Assembly (NCBI GenBank): GCA_036365145.1
Contig: JAEOAD010000040.1
Location: 16,157,501-16,221,500 of the forward strand
Length of the DNA: 64,000 bases
Origin: Orientallactaga sibirica
Taxonomy: Eukaryota; Chordata; Mammalia; Rodentia; Dipodidae
Direction of reading: 5' to 3'
Position 1 is the stretch's first letter, and every line of letters starts with the position of its first letter. The position numbers and the translations under genes are program-made. The notes under the pieces were generated by a model that saw only the letters and a program-made list of their open reading frames with translations, made no database searches and had not been told where the DNA came from. Below, one piece after another: positions 43,862 to 54,720 of the stretch.

Positions 43862-44072
43862 AGGGGCTGTAAAGATGGCTTAGTGGTTAAGGCGCTTGCC
43901 CGCAAAGCCTAAGGACTCATGTTTGACTCTCCGGGTCCCACGTAAGCCAGATGCACAGTGATGTAAGCTTGCAAGATTGCACAAGATGGCACATGCATCT
44001 AGAGTTTGATTGCAATGGCTAGAGGCCCTGGCACACCAGTTGTCTACCCACCCTCACTCTCACATAAAAAAA
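43862..44072 (+). mobile_element. B2-superfamily SINE
   Basis: GGGGCTGTAAAGATGGCTTA to ACTCTCACATAAAAAAAAAG. Confidence 0.93.
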
Positions 44073-44428
44073 AAGAATACAGGTTTTAGGGATGACGTAT
44101 CTGTGGTGACATGTATGTGATCTTCAAGCATAAATATGCTTGAATTCTATCACTAGTAGATGCTTGTGGAAAAGCACAAAGTGTAGCTATAAGAACATTC
44201 AGCATGTCATGATAATCTTGGCCTCTGGAGATGTGGACATGAGAACGGTGTTCAGTGAATCTGTGACGGTGACTGTACTGTTGGGGTTAAAACAAATGGT
44301 AGTGTTAAAATTAGTGAGGTTAGTGAGCTGGGGAGATCATTCAGTGAGTGGTTTATAGTGGTTAGGGATTAAGAGGTCCTGGGAGGGCCAGAGACTATCT
44401 GAATTCATGTAAAAAAAAAGGGGGCATG
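44073..44428. other. Unassigned sequence
   Basis: Nothing recognised. Confidence 0.5.
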
Positions 44429-44633
44429 TGGGCTGGAGAGATGGCTTGGCAGTTAAGACTCTTGCTGGCAAAGCCAAAGGACACAGGTTTGATTCCCCGG
44501 TACCCATGTAAAATCAGATGCACAAGGTGGTGCATGCATCTGGAGTTCATTTGCCGTAGCTAGGGGTCCTGGTGTGCCCATTCTCTCTACGGGCGTCTAC
44601 CCCCCAAAATAAATAAATAAATAAAATATAAAA
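44429..44633 (+). mobile_element. B2-superfamily SINE
   Basis: GGGCTGGAGAGATGGCTTGG to AAATAAATAAATAAAATATA. Confidence 0.94.
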
Positions 44634-44664
44634 AATTAAGGATAAAGATAAGGAGTTGATTCTG

Positions 44665-44785
44665 TCTTTTTATCTAGCTATCTATCATCCATTTACCATC
44701 TATTATCTAGATAGATTTATTTATTTATTTATCATCTATCTATTATCTGTCATCTCTATCATCGATTATCTATCACCTATCTACC

Positions 44786-44848
<63 letters not shown>

Positions 44849-44895
44849 ATCTTTCTCTCTTTCATCAATCTATCACTTATCATCTGTCTGTATAT
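44665..44895. repeat. (TATC)n microsatellite with degenerate flanks
   Basis: A perfect tract of about 15 CTAT units (44788-44847) lies inside about 230 bp of degenerate CTAT/ATC text. Confidence 0.97.
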
Positions 44896-44906
44896 TTTAT
44901 TGGCTT

Positions 44907-45045
44907 AGGAGTCAACCAGATGCAGGTAAGTCTTTATTTCTTACTGAGAGACCTTGAGTAGTCTCTTAACTACACCAGGTCTCACCACTATAAAATAACG
45001 ATAACATTAATTCTTACCTCATAGGAGTTTTATAGGGTTCAAAGA
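44907..45045 (+). mobile_element. MIR SINE fossil
   Basis: GGAGTCAACCAGATGCAGGT, ACTGAGAGACCTTGAGTAGT, TATAAAATAACGATAACATT and CCTCATAGGAGTTTTATAGG follow the MIR order. Confidence 0.7.
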
Positions 45046-45315
45046 ATAATTTTGGGGCCCATCACCCACTGTGTGCTTAGTTGAAGAGCTCACTGCTGAT
45101 ATGATGGGCTCCCAGCATTTCACAGCAGGGTCTGTATTATGGTGGCCTGTGCCAGGAGAATTAACTCAGACCTCGGCTTGGGCAGCTCCAAGGCAGCTGC
45201 AGACCCTTCACATTTGAGTTGCTGTGAAGTGTGGAAGAAGGTGAGTTCCCACAACACCACAGGAGTATTAGAGCGTATTTTAATTAGGGGAAGGTTAGTA
45301 GTAAAGGGTGAGCAG

Positions 45316-46572
45316 GAGACAGACTGCAGAGAGTGCAGAGAGTGCAGGGAGTGCAGAGAGTGCAGAGAGTGCAGAGAGTGCAGAGACTGCAGAGAGTGCA
45401 GAGAGTGCAGGGAGTGCAGAGAGTGCAGAGAGTGCAGAGACTGCAGAGAGTGCAGAGAGTGCAGAGAGTGCAGAGACTGCAGAGAGTGCAGAGAGTGCAG
45501 AGACTGCAGAGACTGCAGAGACTGCAGAGAGTGCAGAGAGTGCAGAGAGTGCAGAGACTGCAGAGAGTGCAGAGACTGCAGAGTGCAGAGACTGCAGAGA
45601 GTGCAGAGACTGCAGAGACTGCAGAGTGCAGAGAGTGCAGAGACTGCAGAGACTGCAGAGAGTGCAGAGAGTGCAGAGACTGCAGAGACTGCAGAGACTG
45701 CAGAGAGTGCAGAGACTGCAGAGACTGCAGAGAGTGCAGAGAGTGCAGAGTGCAGAGAGTGCAGAGACTGCAGAGTGCAGAGACTGCAGAGAGTGCAGAG
45801 AGTGCAGAGAGTGCAGAGAGTGCAGAGACTGCAGAGACTGCAGAGACTGCAGAGACTGCAGAGAGTGCAGAGACTGCAGAGAGTGCAGAGAGTGCAGAGA
45901 CTGCAGAGACTGCAGAGAGTGCAGAGACTGCAGAGAGTGCAGAGACTGCAGAGACTGCAGAGACTGCAGAGACTGCAGAGAGTGCAGAGAGTGCAGAGAG
46001 TGCAGAGACTGCAGAGAGTGCAGAGACTGCAGAGTGCAGAGACTGCAGAGAGTGCAGAGACTGCAGAGACTGCAGAGTGCAGAGAGTGCAGAGACTGCAG
46101 AGACTGCAGAGAGTGCAGAGAGTGCAGAGAGTGCAGAGACTGCAGAGACTGCAGAGAGTGCAGAGAGTGCAGAGACTGCAGAGAGTGCAGAGAGTGCAGA
46201 GTGCAGAGAGTGCAGAGACTGCAGAGTGCAGAGACTGCAGAGAGTGCAGAGAGTGCAGAGACTGCAGAGAGTGCAGAGAGTGCAGAGACTGCAGAGAGTG
46301 CAGAGACTGCAGAGACTGCAGAGACTGCAGAGAGTGCAGAGAGTGCAGAGAGTGCAGAGACTGCAGAGAGTGCAGAGAGTGCAGAGACTGCAGAGAGTGC
46401 AGAGACTGCAGAGACTGCAGAGACTGCAGAGAGTGCAGAGACTGCAGAGACTGCAGAGACTGCAGAGAGTGCAGAGAGTGCAGAGAGTGCAGAGACTGCA
46501 GAGACTGCAGAGAGTGCAGAGACTGCAGAGACTGAAGAGAGTGCAGAGACTGAAGAGAGTGCAGAGAGTGCC
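45316..46572. repeat. 9-bp two-state minisatellite with 451-bp higher-order period
   Basis: About 135-140 tandem units of GAGTGCAGA or GACTGCAGA, differing by one base (G/C); the C form creates a CTGCAG palindrome. Most units are exactly 9 bp. A few have lost an AG and are 7 bp, which shifts the reading phase. The 7-bp units near 45580, 45624, 45749 and 45775 recur about 451 bp further on, and the unit order around them is largely preserved. That equals 47 nine-mers plus four seven-mers, so the array holds at least two copies of a longer block. The left edge has GGAGTGCAG variants and the right edge GAAGAGAGTG variants, so the oldest, most divergent units lie at the margins. Because the period is a multiple of three and stop-free, several sense and antisense frames stay open for 400-500 codons. 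These are not genes. Confidence 0.97.
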
Positions 46573-46675
46573 AGGCCAGTCTGCCAAACACACAGGGTGT
46601 GTCCCAGGGGAGCCCTCTATCCTCTCTTGGGTCTTTTTTGTTTGTTTGTTTTTTAAGTTATCCTTTTTTAAGACT

Positions 46676-46685
46676 TTAAAAAAAT

Positions 46686-46724
<39 letters not shown>

Positions 46725-46913
46725 TTTGAGAGAGAAAGAGGAAGAGGCAGAGAGAAAGAGAATGGGTGTGTCAGGGCCTCCAGCCACTGCAAACGAACTG
46801 CAGATGCATGCGCCCCCTTGTGCATCTGGCTTATGTGGGTGCTGGGGAGTTGAACCGGGGTCCATAGGCTTTGCAGGCAAACACCTTAACTGCTAAGCCA
46901 TCTCCTCAGCCCT
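46676..46913 (-). mobile_element. B2-superfamily SINE with (TTTA)n tail
   Basis: (TTTA)n at 46684-46727 and an AAGCCATCTCCTCAGCCC end; it abuts the minisatellite's right flank. Confidence 0.95.
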
Positions 46914-46939
46914 GGGAAATGAAGATGTGCAGTACATGG

Positions 46940-47071
46940 AGGTGCGTGTGTGTGTGTGCATGTGTGTGTATGGTATGTGCATATGTGTGTGTGTGTGTAT
47001 TGTGGTATTTTGTGTGTGGTGTGATATGTATGTGTGCATTGTAGTTTATATATGTGTTATAGTATGTATGT

Positions 47072-47115
<44 letters not shown>
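46940..47115. repeat. TG/TATG-rich microsatellite
   Basis: Degenerate TG/TA run ending in a perfect (TG)n at about 47071-47113. Confidence 0.95.
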
Positions 47116-47117
<2 letters not shown>

Positions 47118-48107
47118 CTTCCAGTGCTACAGGAAGTTTAGTTCAGCAAAAGCTTGGGTAAAATGCTGCCCCACATAGACCATTTGTAAACATCCCAACA
47201 GTAGCCTTGTGGTCATTTCCTGGACAATCTTGCCTGTCCCTCCACATCAGAATTGATAGATGAGGACCGAAGCTGCGATAATAAGTGTTCCCGACTCTAG
47301 AACATCCCTGGAGGCCGTGGCAGTAGTGCACACAGGTAAGAGATTGATATGGTCACATCTTCCATAAACGTGCTGCGGAAATGAGGGGTCACTGGGGCCT
47401 TGTGGGGAGGATTATGGACCTCATTGGACATGGGGCTCTTGAGTTGGGTTTCATGGGGTGATCTGCGGGATGGGGCAAAGAAACCATTCTGGGGATAGAA
47501 TGAGCAAAAGTGCAGAGGAGGAGGAGGAGGAGGAGGAGGAGAGAAAGGTCACAGGGCAAAGATGGACAGTTTACGTGCAGATGGTGAGAAAAGGCAGTTG
47601 ATAGCACTTCACTCCAAATCCAGCTCGGGAACTGAGGCTCCTGCAGACTGGCCCCTTAGTCCCCACCTCACCCACCCTCCTCCCTTCGGTCTCTGCTTTC
47701 AGGAAGTGTGCTGTCTTGGAGACCCGACTGAGCACCCTCAGCTCAAGAAACAATGTGTGTCTTGGCTAACCTACCCCTCTGGCTTTCAATGTCTCTACTC
47801 TAGCATGGGATACTTGAGGGAAATAGTTTTTTGGCGTTCCAAAATAAAATAAACTTTTTGGGAATATGACTATAATGACCACGTGAAGGATAGTGTTGGA
47901 CGATGAGAAGCCCCAGAGACACCAAAAGCTCTTCTAGTTACACGGTTTATGACAAACATCATCTGTTACATAACAAACGCTCTCAATCTCTCCCTCCGTG
48001 TAACCGCTGTAAGACGTAGTTGTGCGTGGATTTAGTTTAACCATCGAGTGTGAGATCTGCTGCGGATGTGTGTACATAAAGAACATTCTTCTTTAATGAG
48101 CTTTTCT
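47116..48107. other. Repeat-poor block
   Basis: Only the (GGA)n at 47515 is recognised. Confidence 0.5.
47515..47541 (+). repeat. (GGA)n microsatellite
   Basis: Nine GAG/GGA units. Confidence 0.95.
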
Positions 48108-48387
48108 TTTTTTTTTTTTTTTTTTTTTTGTGGAGAGAGACACAGAGAGAGACAAAGAGAGAGGGAGAGGGAGACAGATAGAGATGGGCGCACCAGCAGT
48201 CTCTCAGCTGCTGCGAACGAAATCCAGATGTGTGCGCCCCCTTGTGGGCAAGTGTGGCATTGGGCCCTTGAGTCACTTTGCATCTGGCTAAACGTGGGAC
48301 CTGGAGATTGGAACCACTGGAGACTGGAACCAGCATTCTTAGGCTTAGGAGGCAGGCGCCTTAACCGCTAAGCCATCTCTCCAGCCC
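48108..48387 (-). mobile_element. B2-superfamily SINE, long variant
   Basis: Poly(T) at 48109-48129 and an AAGCCATCTCTCCAGCCC end. Shares the ACTGGAGAYTGGAACC duplication with the element at 8906. Confidence 0.95.
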
Positions 48388-48389
48388 TT

Positions 48390-48605
48390 TTTTTTGATTG
48401 ATAACTTCTATACTTACAGACAATAAACCATGATATTTCCCTCCCCTCCCCTTCAGAACTCCATTCTCCCTCATATCCTCTCCCTCTCTCCATTAATCTC
48501 TCTTTTAATTTGATGTCACCATCTTTTTCTCCAATTATGAGGGTCTTGTGAAAGTATTGCTAGGCACTGCAAGGTCATGCCACTAAGAACAATGGTTCAC
48601 CTTTT
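48390..48605 (-). mobile_element. Antisense L1 3'-UTR-like repeat
   Basis: ACAGACAATAAACCATGATA, TTCCCTCCCCTCCCCTTC and AATTATGAGGGTCTTGTGAA recur as a style in other 3'-UTR-like pieces here (55785, 59130). L1 origin is inferred. Confidence 0.4.
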
Positions 48606-49357
48606 AAACTTGTTGACCATTTTAACTTTCACCTGATTCCTGGCTTTCTCTCTGTCCCTAGATGCCCAAATGGCCCCTTGTGTTCCAAAACAAAGCATGT
48701 CCCGAGGTAGGGAGATTCAGAGGCAGACGAATAAGTGCTGGACTACGGAGACTGATCTTGCCCCGAAGTCTGCCAAACCACAGTCCTTGAGGATCTGGAA
48801 GAATTCCAAACCACATAGAAAATAAACAAGGGCAAATGGCACATTCTCTAGTAACAAGGGTCTCCCTGGACTTCTTCTGATCCAAGGTTTTCCCTTGTTC
48901 TTTCTTTCACTTGTATCAGGAGGAACAGGGCCAGGGTGTGAGCACTTACCGGAAAGGTCAAACACCAGGAGGGAGGGACTAACGAATAGAGACAGAACGT
49001 ATGGAGAAGGAAAAGTAAAAAAAGAAAGGAAAACTTCTCTTTGGGAAGTCAGCCTCGGATCTTTCAAATGCAAGGATGCAACCCGATAAACTCTCCAAGC
49101 TGACCAGTCCTCATCCATGAACAGGCCTCTTTGAAGGAAATCAACCTTGTGGATGAGCTCTCCTAGGCTGTTCAAATCATTTTCCTATGTTCATCACTTC
49201 TGCATTGTCTATCTCCTGCTCGTCTCATTTTCATGCTTGTGACATACAAATTTTAATACAAAACTCCCCCAAAGGCTTTTAACAATATGTTCATGTATAT
49301 ATGAATATATATACATATGTATTATAGCTGTCTGCTTGTTGTCTATTTATCTATGGT
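48606..49357. other. Repeat-poor block
   Basis: A 152-codon minus frame (48717-49175) has no recognisable domain; it is likely chance. Confidence 0.45.
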
Positions 49358-49368
49358 CTATCAATTTC

Positions 49369-49629
49369 TTTTTTAAAAAATATTTTATTTTTGGGCTGGA
49401 GAGATGGCTTAGGGGTTAAGGCGCCTGCTTCATAAGCCACAGAATGCCTGTTCAATTCTCCAGGTCCCATGTTTAGCCAGATGCAAAGTGATGCAAAGGC
49501 GCAATGCTGCACTTGCCCACAAGGGGGCACACGCATCTGGAGTTCGTTCACAGCAGCTGAGAGGCTGCTGGCATGCCCATTCCCTGTCTGTCCCTCTCTC
49601 TCTCTTTCTCTCTCTGATGCTCTCCAAAT

Positions 49630-49672
<43 letters not shown>

Positions 49673-49880
49673 TTTGAGAGAGAATCGAGAGGGAGAGAGA
49701 GAGGCAGACACAGAAAAGAGAGAGAGTGACTGGGTATGTCAGGGCCTCCAGCCACTGCAAATGAACTCCAGATGCATGTGCCACCTTGTGCATCTGACTT
49801 ACGTGGGTACTGGGGAATTGAACCGGGCTCCTTAGGCTTCATAGGCAAGTGCCTTAACCAGTAAGCCATCCCTCCAGCCC
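49369..49880 (-). mobile_element. B2-superfamily SINE, tail split by a plus SINE
   Basis: The outer perfect 11-bp duplication CTATCAATTTC (49358-49368, 49881-49891) shows one minus element whose T-rich tail was later entered by the SINE at 49393-49626. Its body is 49640-49880, ending AAGCCATCCCTCCAGCCC. Confidence 0.95.
49393..49626 (+). mobile_element. B2-superfamily SINE, long variant, nested
   Basis: GGGCTGGAGAGATGGCTTAG to CTCTCTGATGCTCTCCAAA, inside the tail of the minus SINE. Confidence 0.95.
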
Positions 49881-50162
49881 CTATCAATTTCAATAAATAG
49901 TTGAGGGACATTCTACCTTTCACTTCTGAATAACAAACTACTCCCTGGAGGGAATGCAGAGATTAGTTCCACTGTAAGGGACACGACAGAGGTGGGAGTG
50001 GTGGTTCCCACCACCTCTCCCTCTAACTCTTCCATTTGGCCTGTTCAGAACACATATGTGTCATGGAGAATGACAGTGATTAGTGGGAACTTAATCAAGT
50101 AGTTACTGCAATCCCAGCTGCTGTACAAAAGGTGGTTTCCTTACTTAAGCAGATGAACACAT

Positions 50163-50508
50163 CGGTGGTGCTTTGAATCAGACGTCCCTCATAGACTCAT
50201 GTTGAAGCACATGGAATGTTTGGTCCCCAGTTAATGGAAAGTTGGTAGGTGGAGCCTTGCTGGAGGAGGTGTGTTATTGTGGGAAGGCTTTGGGGTGTTA
50301 TAGCCAGCTCACCCTTGCTAGAGTTCAGCTCACTCTCCTGTTGCTGTTGCCGATTTGCTGTGGCAGAGGTGATGTCCAGCCTCTGCTCGTGTCATGCTTT
50401 CCCTGCCATCAAGAAGCTTCCTCTCCAGACTGTAAGCCACAATCAAAACTTTCCTCCTGTCACTGCTTTTGGTTTGGTGCTTTGTCCCAGCAAGGAGACA
50501 GTAACGAG
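50163..50508 (+). mobile_element. Solo ERVL-MaLR-type LTR inserted in the pol relic
   Basis: The order GGTGGTGCTTTGAAT, CATAGACTCATG, GGAGCCTTGCTGGAGGAGG, CTGTAAGCC and CCAGCAAGGAGA follows the MaLR LTR layout. It is flanked by a perfect 5-bp duplication, CACAT, at 50158-50162 and 50509-50513. Pol-like sequence lies on both sides, so the LTR entered an existing ERV-L-like copy. Confidence 0.8.
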
Positions 50509-51953
50509 CACATGGTCTCCTGGCACGTGGTTTTCAGCTGTTGATCTTGAAAATGCTCTCTTCACCATACCTGTGTATCAGAACCACCAGCAACAATTTT
50601 CTTTTAGCTGAGAAGGCCAGGACTGCAACTTTACTGTCTTATTTCAAGGTTATATTCAAGGTTATATCACAGAGATATTGACTACCTGTCCCTTCCACAA
50701 GGTGTCACATTGGCCCATTATATTGATGATCTTATGCTTATTGGACCAAGTAAACAGGAGGTGGTAACCACCCTGGAGTTGCTGGTACAGCATATGTGCA
50801 ACAGAGGATGGGAAATAAATCCAACCAAAGTTTGAGGGCCTTTGACCTCAATAAAATTTCTAGAAGTTCAGTGGTGTGTAACATGCAGAAATATTCCTTC
50901 TAAGGTGAAGGATAAGTTGTTGCACCTGGCCCCTCCTACCACTAAGAAAGAAGCACAACGTCTAGTGGGCCTATTTGGATTTTGGAGACAGCACATTCCT
51001 CACTTGGGTGTGTTACTCCGTCCCATATACCAAGTGACTTGGAAAGCTACTAGTTTTCAGTGGGGCCCAGAACAAGAGAAGGCTCTTCAGCAGGTCCGGG
51101 CTGCTGTGCAGGCGGCTCTGCCCCTTGGCCCATATGATCCAGCAGATCCAGTTGTACTTGAGGTGTCAATGGCAGGTAGGGATGCTATTTGGAGCCTTTG
51201 GCAGTCCCTCATAGGTGAATCACAGTGGAGACCCTTGGGATTCTGGAGCAAGGCCCTGCCATCATCTGCAGATGATTACACTCCCTTTGAGAGACAGCTC
51301 TTGGCCTGCTATTGGGCCTGGGTGGAGACTGAACACTTGACAATGGGCCATCAAGTTAGCATGTGGCCTGAGCTGGGTGTGATCTGACCCACTGTACCAT
51401 AAAGTTGAACGTGCTCAGCAGCAGTCCATCATCAAGTGGAAGTGGTACTATGTGATCGGGCCTTCATAGGTCATTAAAGCAGAAGTAAGTTTCATGAGGA
51501 AGTTGCCCAAATGCCTATGGTTACTATTCCTCTTACAATGCCTTCTGTGCCCCAAGCATGTACCTATGTTATTATGGGGTGTGCCCTATGATCAATTAAC
51601 AGAGCATGAGAAAACTAGGGCCTGGTTTACAGATGAATCTGCATGCTATGCAGGCACCTGCCAGAAGTGGACAGCCATGGCATTTCAGCCCCTTCCTGAG
51701 ACAGTTCTGAAGGGCTGTGGTGAAGGGACGTCTCCACAATGGCAGAACTCCAGGCAGAGCACATGTTTGCACATTTTGCATGGAAGGAATAATGGCCTGA
51801 TGTGTGGTTACATACTAAATTCATGGGTGGTAGCCAATGGTTTTGGCTGGATAGTAGAGGATTTGGAAGGAGCACAAGTGAAAAATTGGGGGAAAAAAGA
51901 CATTTGGAGAAAGCATATGTAGATAGATCTCTGACTGGATAAAGGATATAAAA

Positions 51954-51954
51954 T

Positions 51955-51993
<39 letters not shown>

Positions 51994-52200
51994 TTTGTTG
52001 TTTGTTTATTTGAGACAGAGAGAGGGAAAGAGAAAGAGGGAGAGTGGGAATGGGCACGCCAGGGCCTCTTGCCACTGCAAACGAACTCCAGACACGTGCA
52101 CCCCCTTGTGCATCTGGCTTACGTGGGACATGGTGAATCGAACCGGGGTCCTTAGGCTTTGCAGGCATGTGCCTTAACTGCTAAGCCATCTCTCCAGCCC
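51954..52200 (-). mobile_element. B2-superfamily SINE inserted in the ERV pol relic
   Basis: Minus-strand element with a TTTA-repeat tail on the left and CTCTCCAGCCC on the right. TATAAAA flanks it at 51947-51953 and 52201-52207, and integrase-side pol sequence resumes directly afterwards. Confidence 0.92.
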
Positions 52201-52762
52201 TATAAAAGATATTTGTGTCACTGTAAATGCTCATCAAAAGGTGACCTCAGCAGAGAATGACTTTCAGAACCCAGTAGGTACAATGTTGATTGTGGATAGC
52301 GGTCAACCTCTGTCCCTGGACATCTCTGTCATCCCCTATTGGACCCATGAACAAAGTAGCCTTGGTGGCAGGGATGCAGGTTATGCATGGGCTCAACACC
52401 ATGCAATTCCCCTCATCGAGGCTGGTCTGGCTACAGCTGCTGCTGAGTGCCAAACCTGCCAGCATCAGAGACCAATGCTGAGTCCCTGATATGGCACCAT
52501 TGCCCGGGGGGTTCCAGCCAGCAACCTGGTGGCAGGTTGACTACTCTGGACAGCTCCCATCGTGGAAAGGGCAGCGTGTTGTCCTACCTGGAATATATAC
52601 TTAATCTGGGTCTGGATTTGACAGCAAGGTCACCCGAAAGAGCCCAGGTAGGATCTGAGCTCTTGTCTCCTGCACATGCCACTAACTCCACCCCTTCCCT
52701 CAAGAGGGAAGAGGCATGAGGACCACAGGAAGATTATGAAATAGGGATGTTTGCAGTGATGC

Positions 52763-53068
52763 TTAGCAATTAGTGAAATACTGTTTATTGTCCAGAAGCC
52801 CAACACGTCTCCACTTAGCAATCTCTTTCAGGGTTTCATTCTTATTCCTCTTCAGCACTGTGGGCAAATAAATGTCCACGTCTGTGTGCCCCACTGCTTT
52901 CATGGGCATCTGGCAGAACCTACACTTCTGGGCACATACTGGAATCTTAAATGCCAGAAGTCTGAAATTCTCCTTTCCTTTTCTCTGGACTTTTTTTTTT
53001 TCCTCCCAATTCTTCCATCTTCCTGCCTCCTCACCTTCTTCTAATTTCATTTTTCTCCTCCTCTCCAC
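52763..53068 (-). other. Unassigned 101-codon open frame
   Basis: A minus-strand frame of 101 codons lies outside recognised repeats. The N-terminal third is Lys/Glu-rich from purine-rich DNA. The C-terminal part has CAQKCRFC (a C-x3-C-x2-C spacing) and ends NKQYFTNC. I do not recognise a family. A poly(A) run at 53086-53108 lies upstream of it in minus orientation, so it is not this frame's tail. It may be chance or a decayed exon or retrocopy. Confidence 0.2.
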
Positions 53069-53084
53069 AACTTATGCAGGCCCT

Positions 53085-53109
53085 GTAAAAAAAAAAAAAA
53101 AAAAAAAAG
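53085..53109 (+). repeat. Poly(A) tract
   Basis: About 23 A with no recognised element upstream; it could be the tail of an unrecognised plus-strand retrocopy. Confidence 0.95.
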
Positions 53110-53762
53110 CCAGAGAAAAGATATTTGCTTTGGGGGAAGAAGAGGAAATAAAAGATGCGTTATCCAAGGCACAGAATCAGCTCGGCTTTTCCACAGAGGC
53201 CCACTTCACGGAAAGAGCATGACTGATGGAGCTTTCTTCTCTCCAGCGTTCTCTCTCCTTTAGGAAAAGAAACAAAGTCGCTGTAAACAGCTGGAGACTG
53301 TGACTTGAAAAACCAAGAAAGGAAGATGAATAAAACTTCCTGTTTTCCTCTCTGACGCCCTGGTCTCCAGGGAGCTGGCCTACAAAGCTACCTTCCAACC
53401 AGATGTTCCACTCCCAAAGTTCGTTGAGAGTCTCTGCCTATCAATTATTCCTTACACAGCAGCACCAGACCTTAGATTCACTTATAGCAGAACATGCTCC
53501 AGCCAAGCGCCTGCTGAGACACAGGGCCTCTTGAGAACAACCGAAAAATGTGGCCAGCATATGACTTGGGACCAAGGAGTTAAACTGTCTAGTCTCCCCA
53601 TCTAAATTAAGTGTAACCCTAGCAGGGATTCTCCAATATGCCACGTCTTATGGCAAGATTCCACATTAGCTCATTAAACCCATACCACAACTCCATTACG
53701 GAGGCACTAATAATGTCCCTATGTTGCGAGTCATGAGATCCAGCCTTAGAAAGGATAATTAT
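53110..53762. other. Unassigned sequence
   Basis: Nothing recognised. Confidence 0.5.
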
Positions 53763-53980
53763 GGGCTGGAGAGATAGCTTAGAGGTTAAGGAATTGCCTG
53801 CAAAGCCAAAGGATGCAGGTTCAACTCCCCAGGATCCATGTAAACTAGATGTACAAAGTGGCACATGTGTCTGGAGTTCGTTTGCAGTGGCTGGAGGCCC
53901 TGGTGTGCCCATTCTCTCTCTCTCTCTCTTTCCTTCTTTTTCTCTCTCACACAAATAATGAATAAAAATTAAAAAACATT
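53763..53980 (+). mobile_element. B2-superfamily SINE
   Basis: GGGCTGGAGAGATAGCTTAG to CTCTCACACAAATAATGAAT. Confidence 0.94.
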
Positions 53981-54715
53981 TTAAAAACAAGAAAGGCTGC
54001 CAGGAGTTCCACACCTAGTAGGACCACTCCCACCTCTTCCCCACTCTCCATGGGTCCACGGAGAAGCAACATGGGTGGAGATGTCTTAGTTGCTTCAAAG
54101 GAGAGTCTGTCACCGGCACCATTTTCAGCTCCAGCCTGGGTTGCTGGACGGATTGCTTTTTCCTTGGCAGCTGTGTCCATCCTCTTTGGAGACGTGTTGT
54201 CATCAATGTTAAAGGTTTGTCTGCATCCTCTGTGGTCACACCCAGCTACTTCCTTCAGTCTCCCCTCGGATTCCTCCCTTCCTTTCTGGTCCATCTCTTC
54301 TCATTTGACCAGAGCAGGGAGGGTGGAGCCCTTCACTGCAGAACTCTTAAGTGCTTGAACAGCTCTTTAAAAAAAGTGCTCCAAGCATGACGTCTATCTA
54401 TATTTGGCCTTTTCATGCTGAACAACAATCTGCCAACAGGATTGGTGGTAGAGCTGTTATTAACTGGCTCTTCCCTGCAAAATGGAGCACAGTGTGCTTT
54501 TGGAGGAAATTGATTCTTGCCTGTTGGGTAATTATAAGTAGCTAGAATTATCTTAGTCATTAAAAGATGTGTTTGTGTTGGCAGATTTTCCAAATTTCAC
54601 ACAATTTCCTACTTGTGAAGGATGACAGGGTTAGTGTTTTAAACAATTAATGAATTACTCGCAAATAGGCTTCGAAGCTTTCCTTTCCTAAGCAACCTTA
54701 CACCAGAATAGCTTG
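53981..54715. other. Unassigned sequence
   Basis: Nothing recognised; 54350-54700 is repeat-free and AT-rich. Confidence 0.45.
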
Positions 54716-54720
54716 GAGAC

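Larger units (their letters stand above)
50030..52710 (+). mobile_element. ERV-L-like (class III) endogenous retrovirus pol relic, broken
   Basis: Fragments of reverse transcriptase, RNase H and integrase appear in order. RT traces start near 50030. An RT palm block begins about 50530, and the YIDD catalytic box is at 50719-50730. The longest open piece, about 50842-51387, covers the RT connection and start of RNase H. An RNase H-like segment with WFTDES follows at about 51620, where a Glu replaces the usual Gly after the Asp. An integrase zinc-finger-like segment with CQTC is near 52450, but its second expected His is not visible. A VDY core-domain start lies near 52530. Stops and frameshifts separate these pieces. 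A solo LTR (50163-50508) and a SINE (51954-52200) sit inside the pol sequence. No gag, env or paired LTRs of its own are recognisable. The ERV-L assignment is from general resemblance; a copy-level search would settle the family. Confidence 0.8.

Noticed and set aside
45316..46572. CRISPR-like array
   Set aside because: Units are contiguous 9-mers with no spacers, in a rodent genome; it is a minisatellite.
45308..46729. Cysteine-rich or Ala-Glu-Ser repeat protein genes
   Set aside because: All frames follow from a stop-free 9-bp period; no start context, conserved flank or non-repeat domain.
48717..49175. 152-codon minus-strand frame
   Set aside because: Not in a recognised repeat, but composition and content suggest chance; no domain seen.
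50842..51387. Intact retroviral gene
   Set aside because: Only a fragment of RT/RNase H; stops and frameshifts flank it and no other viral gene is intact.
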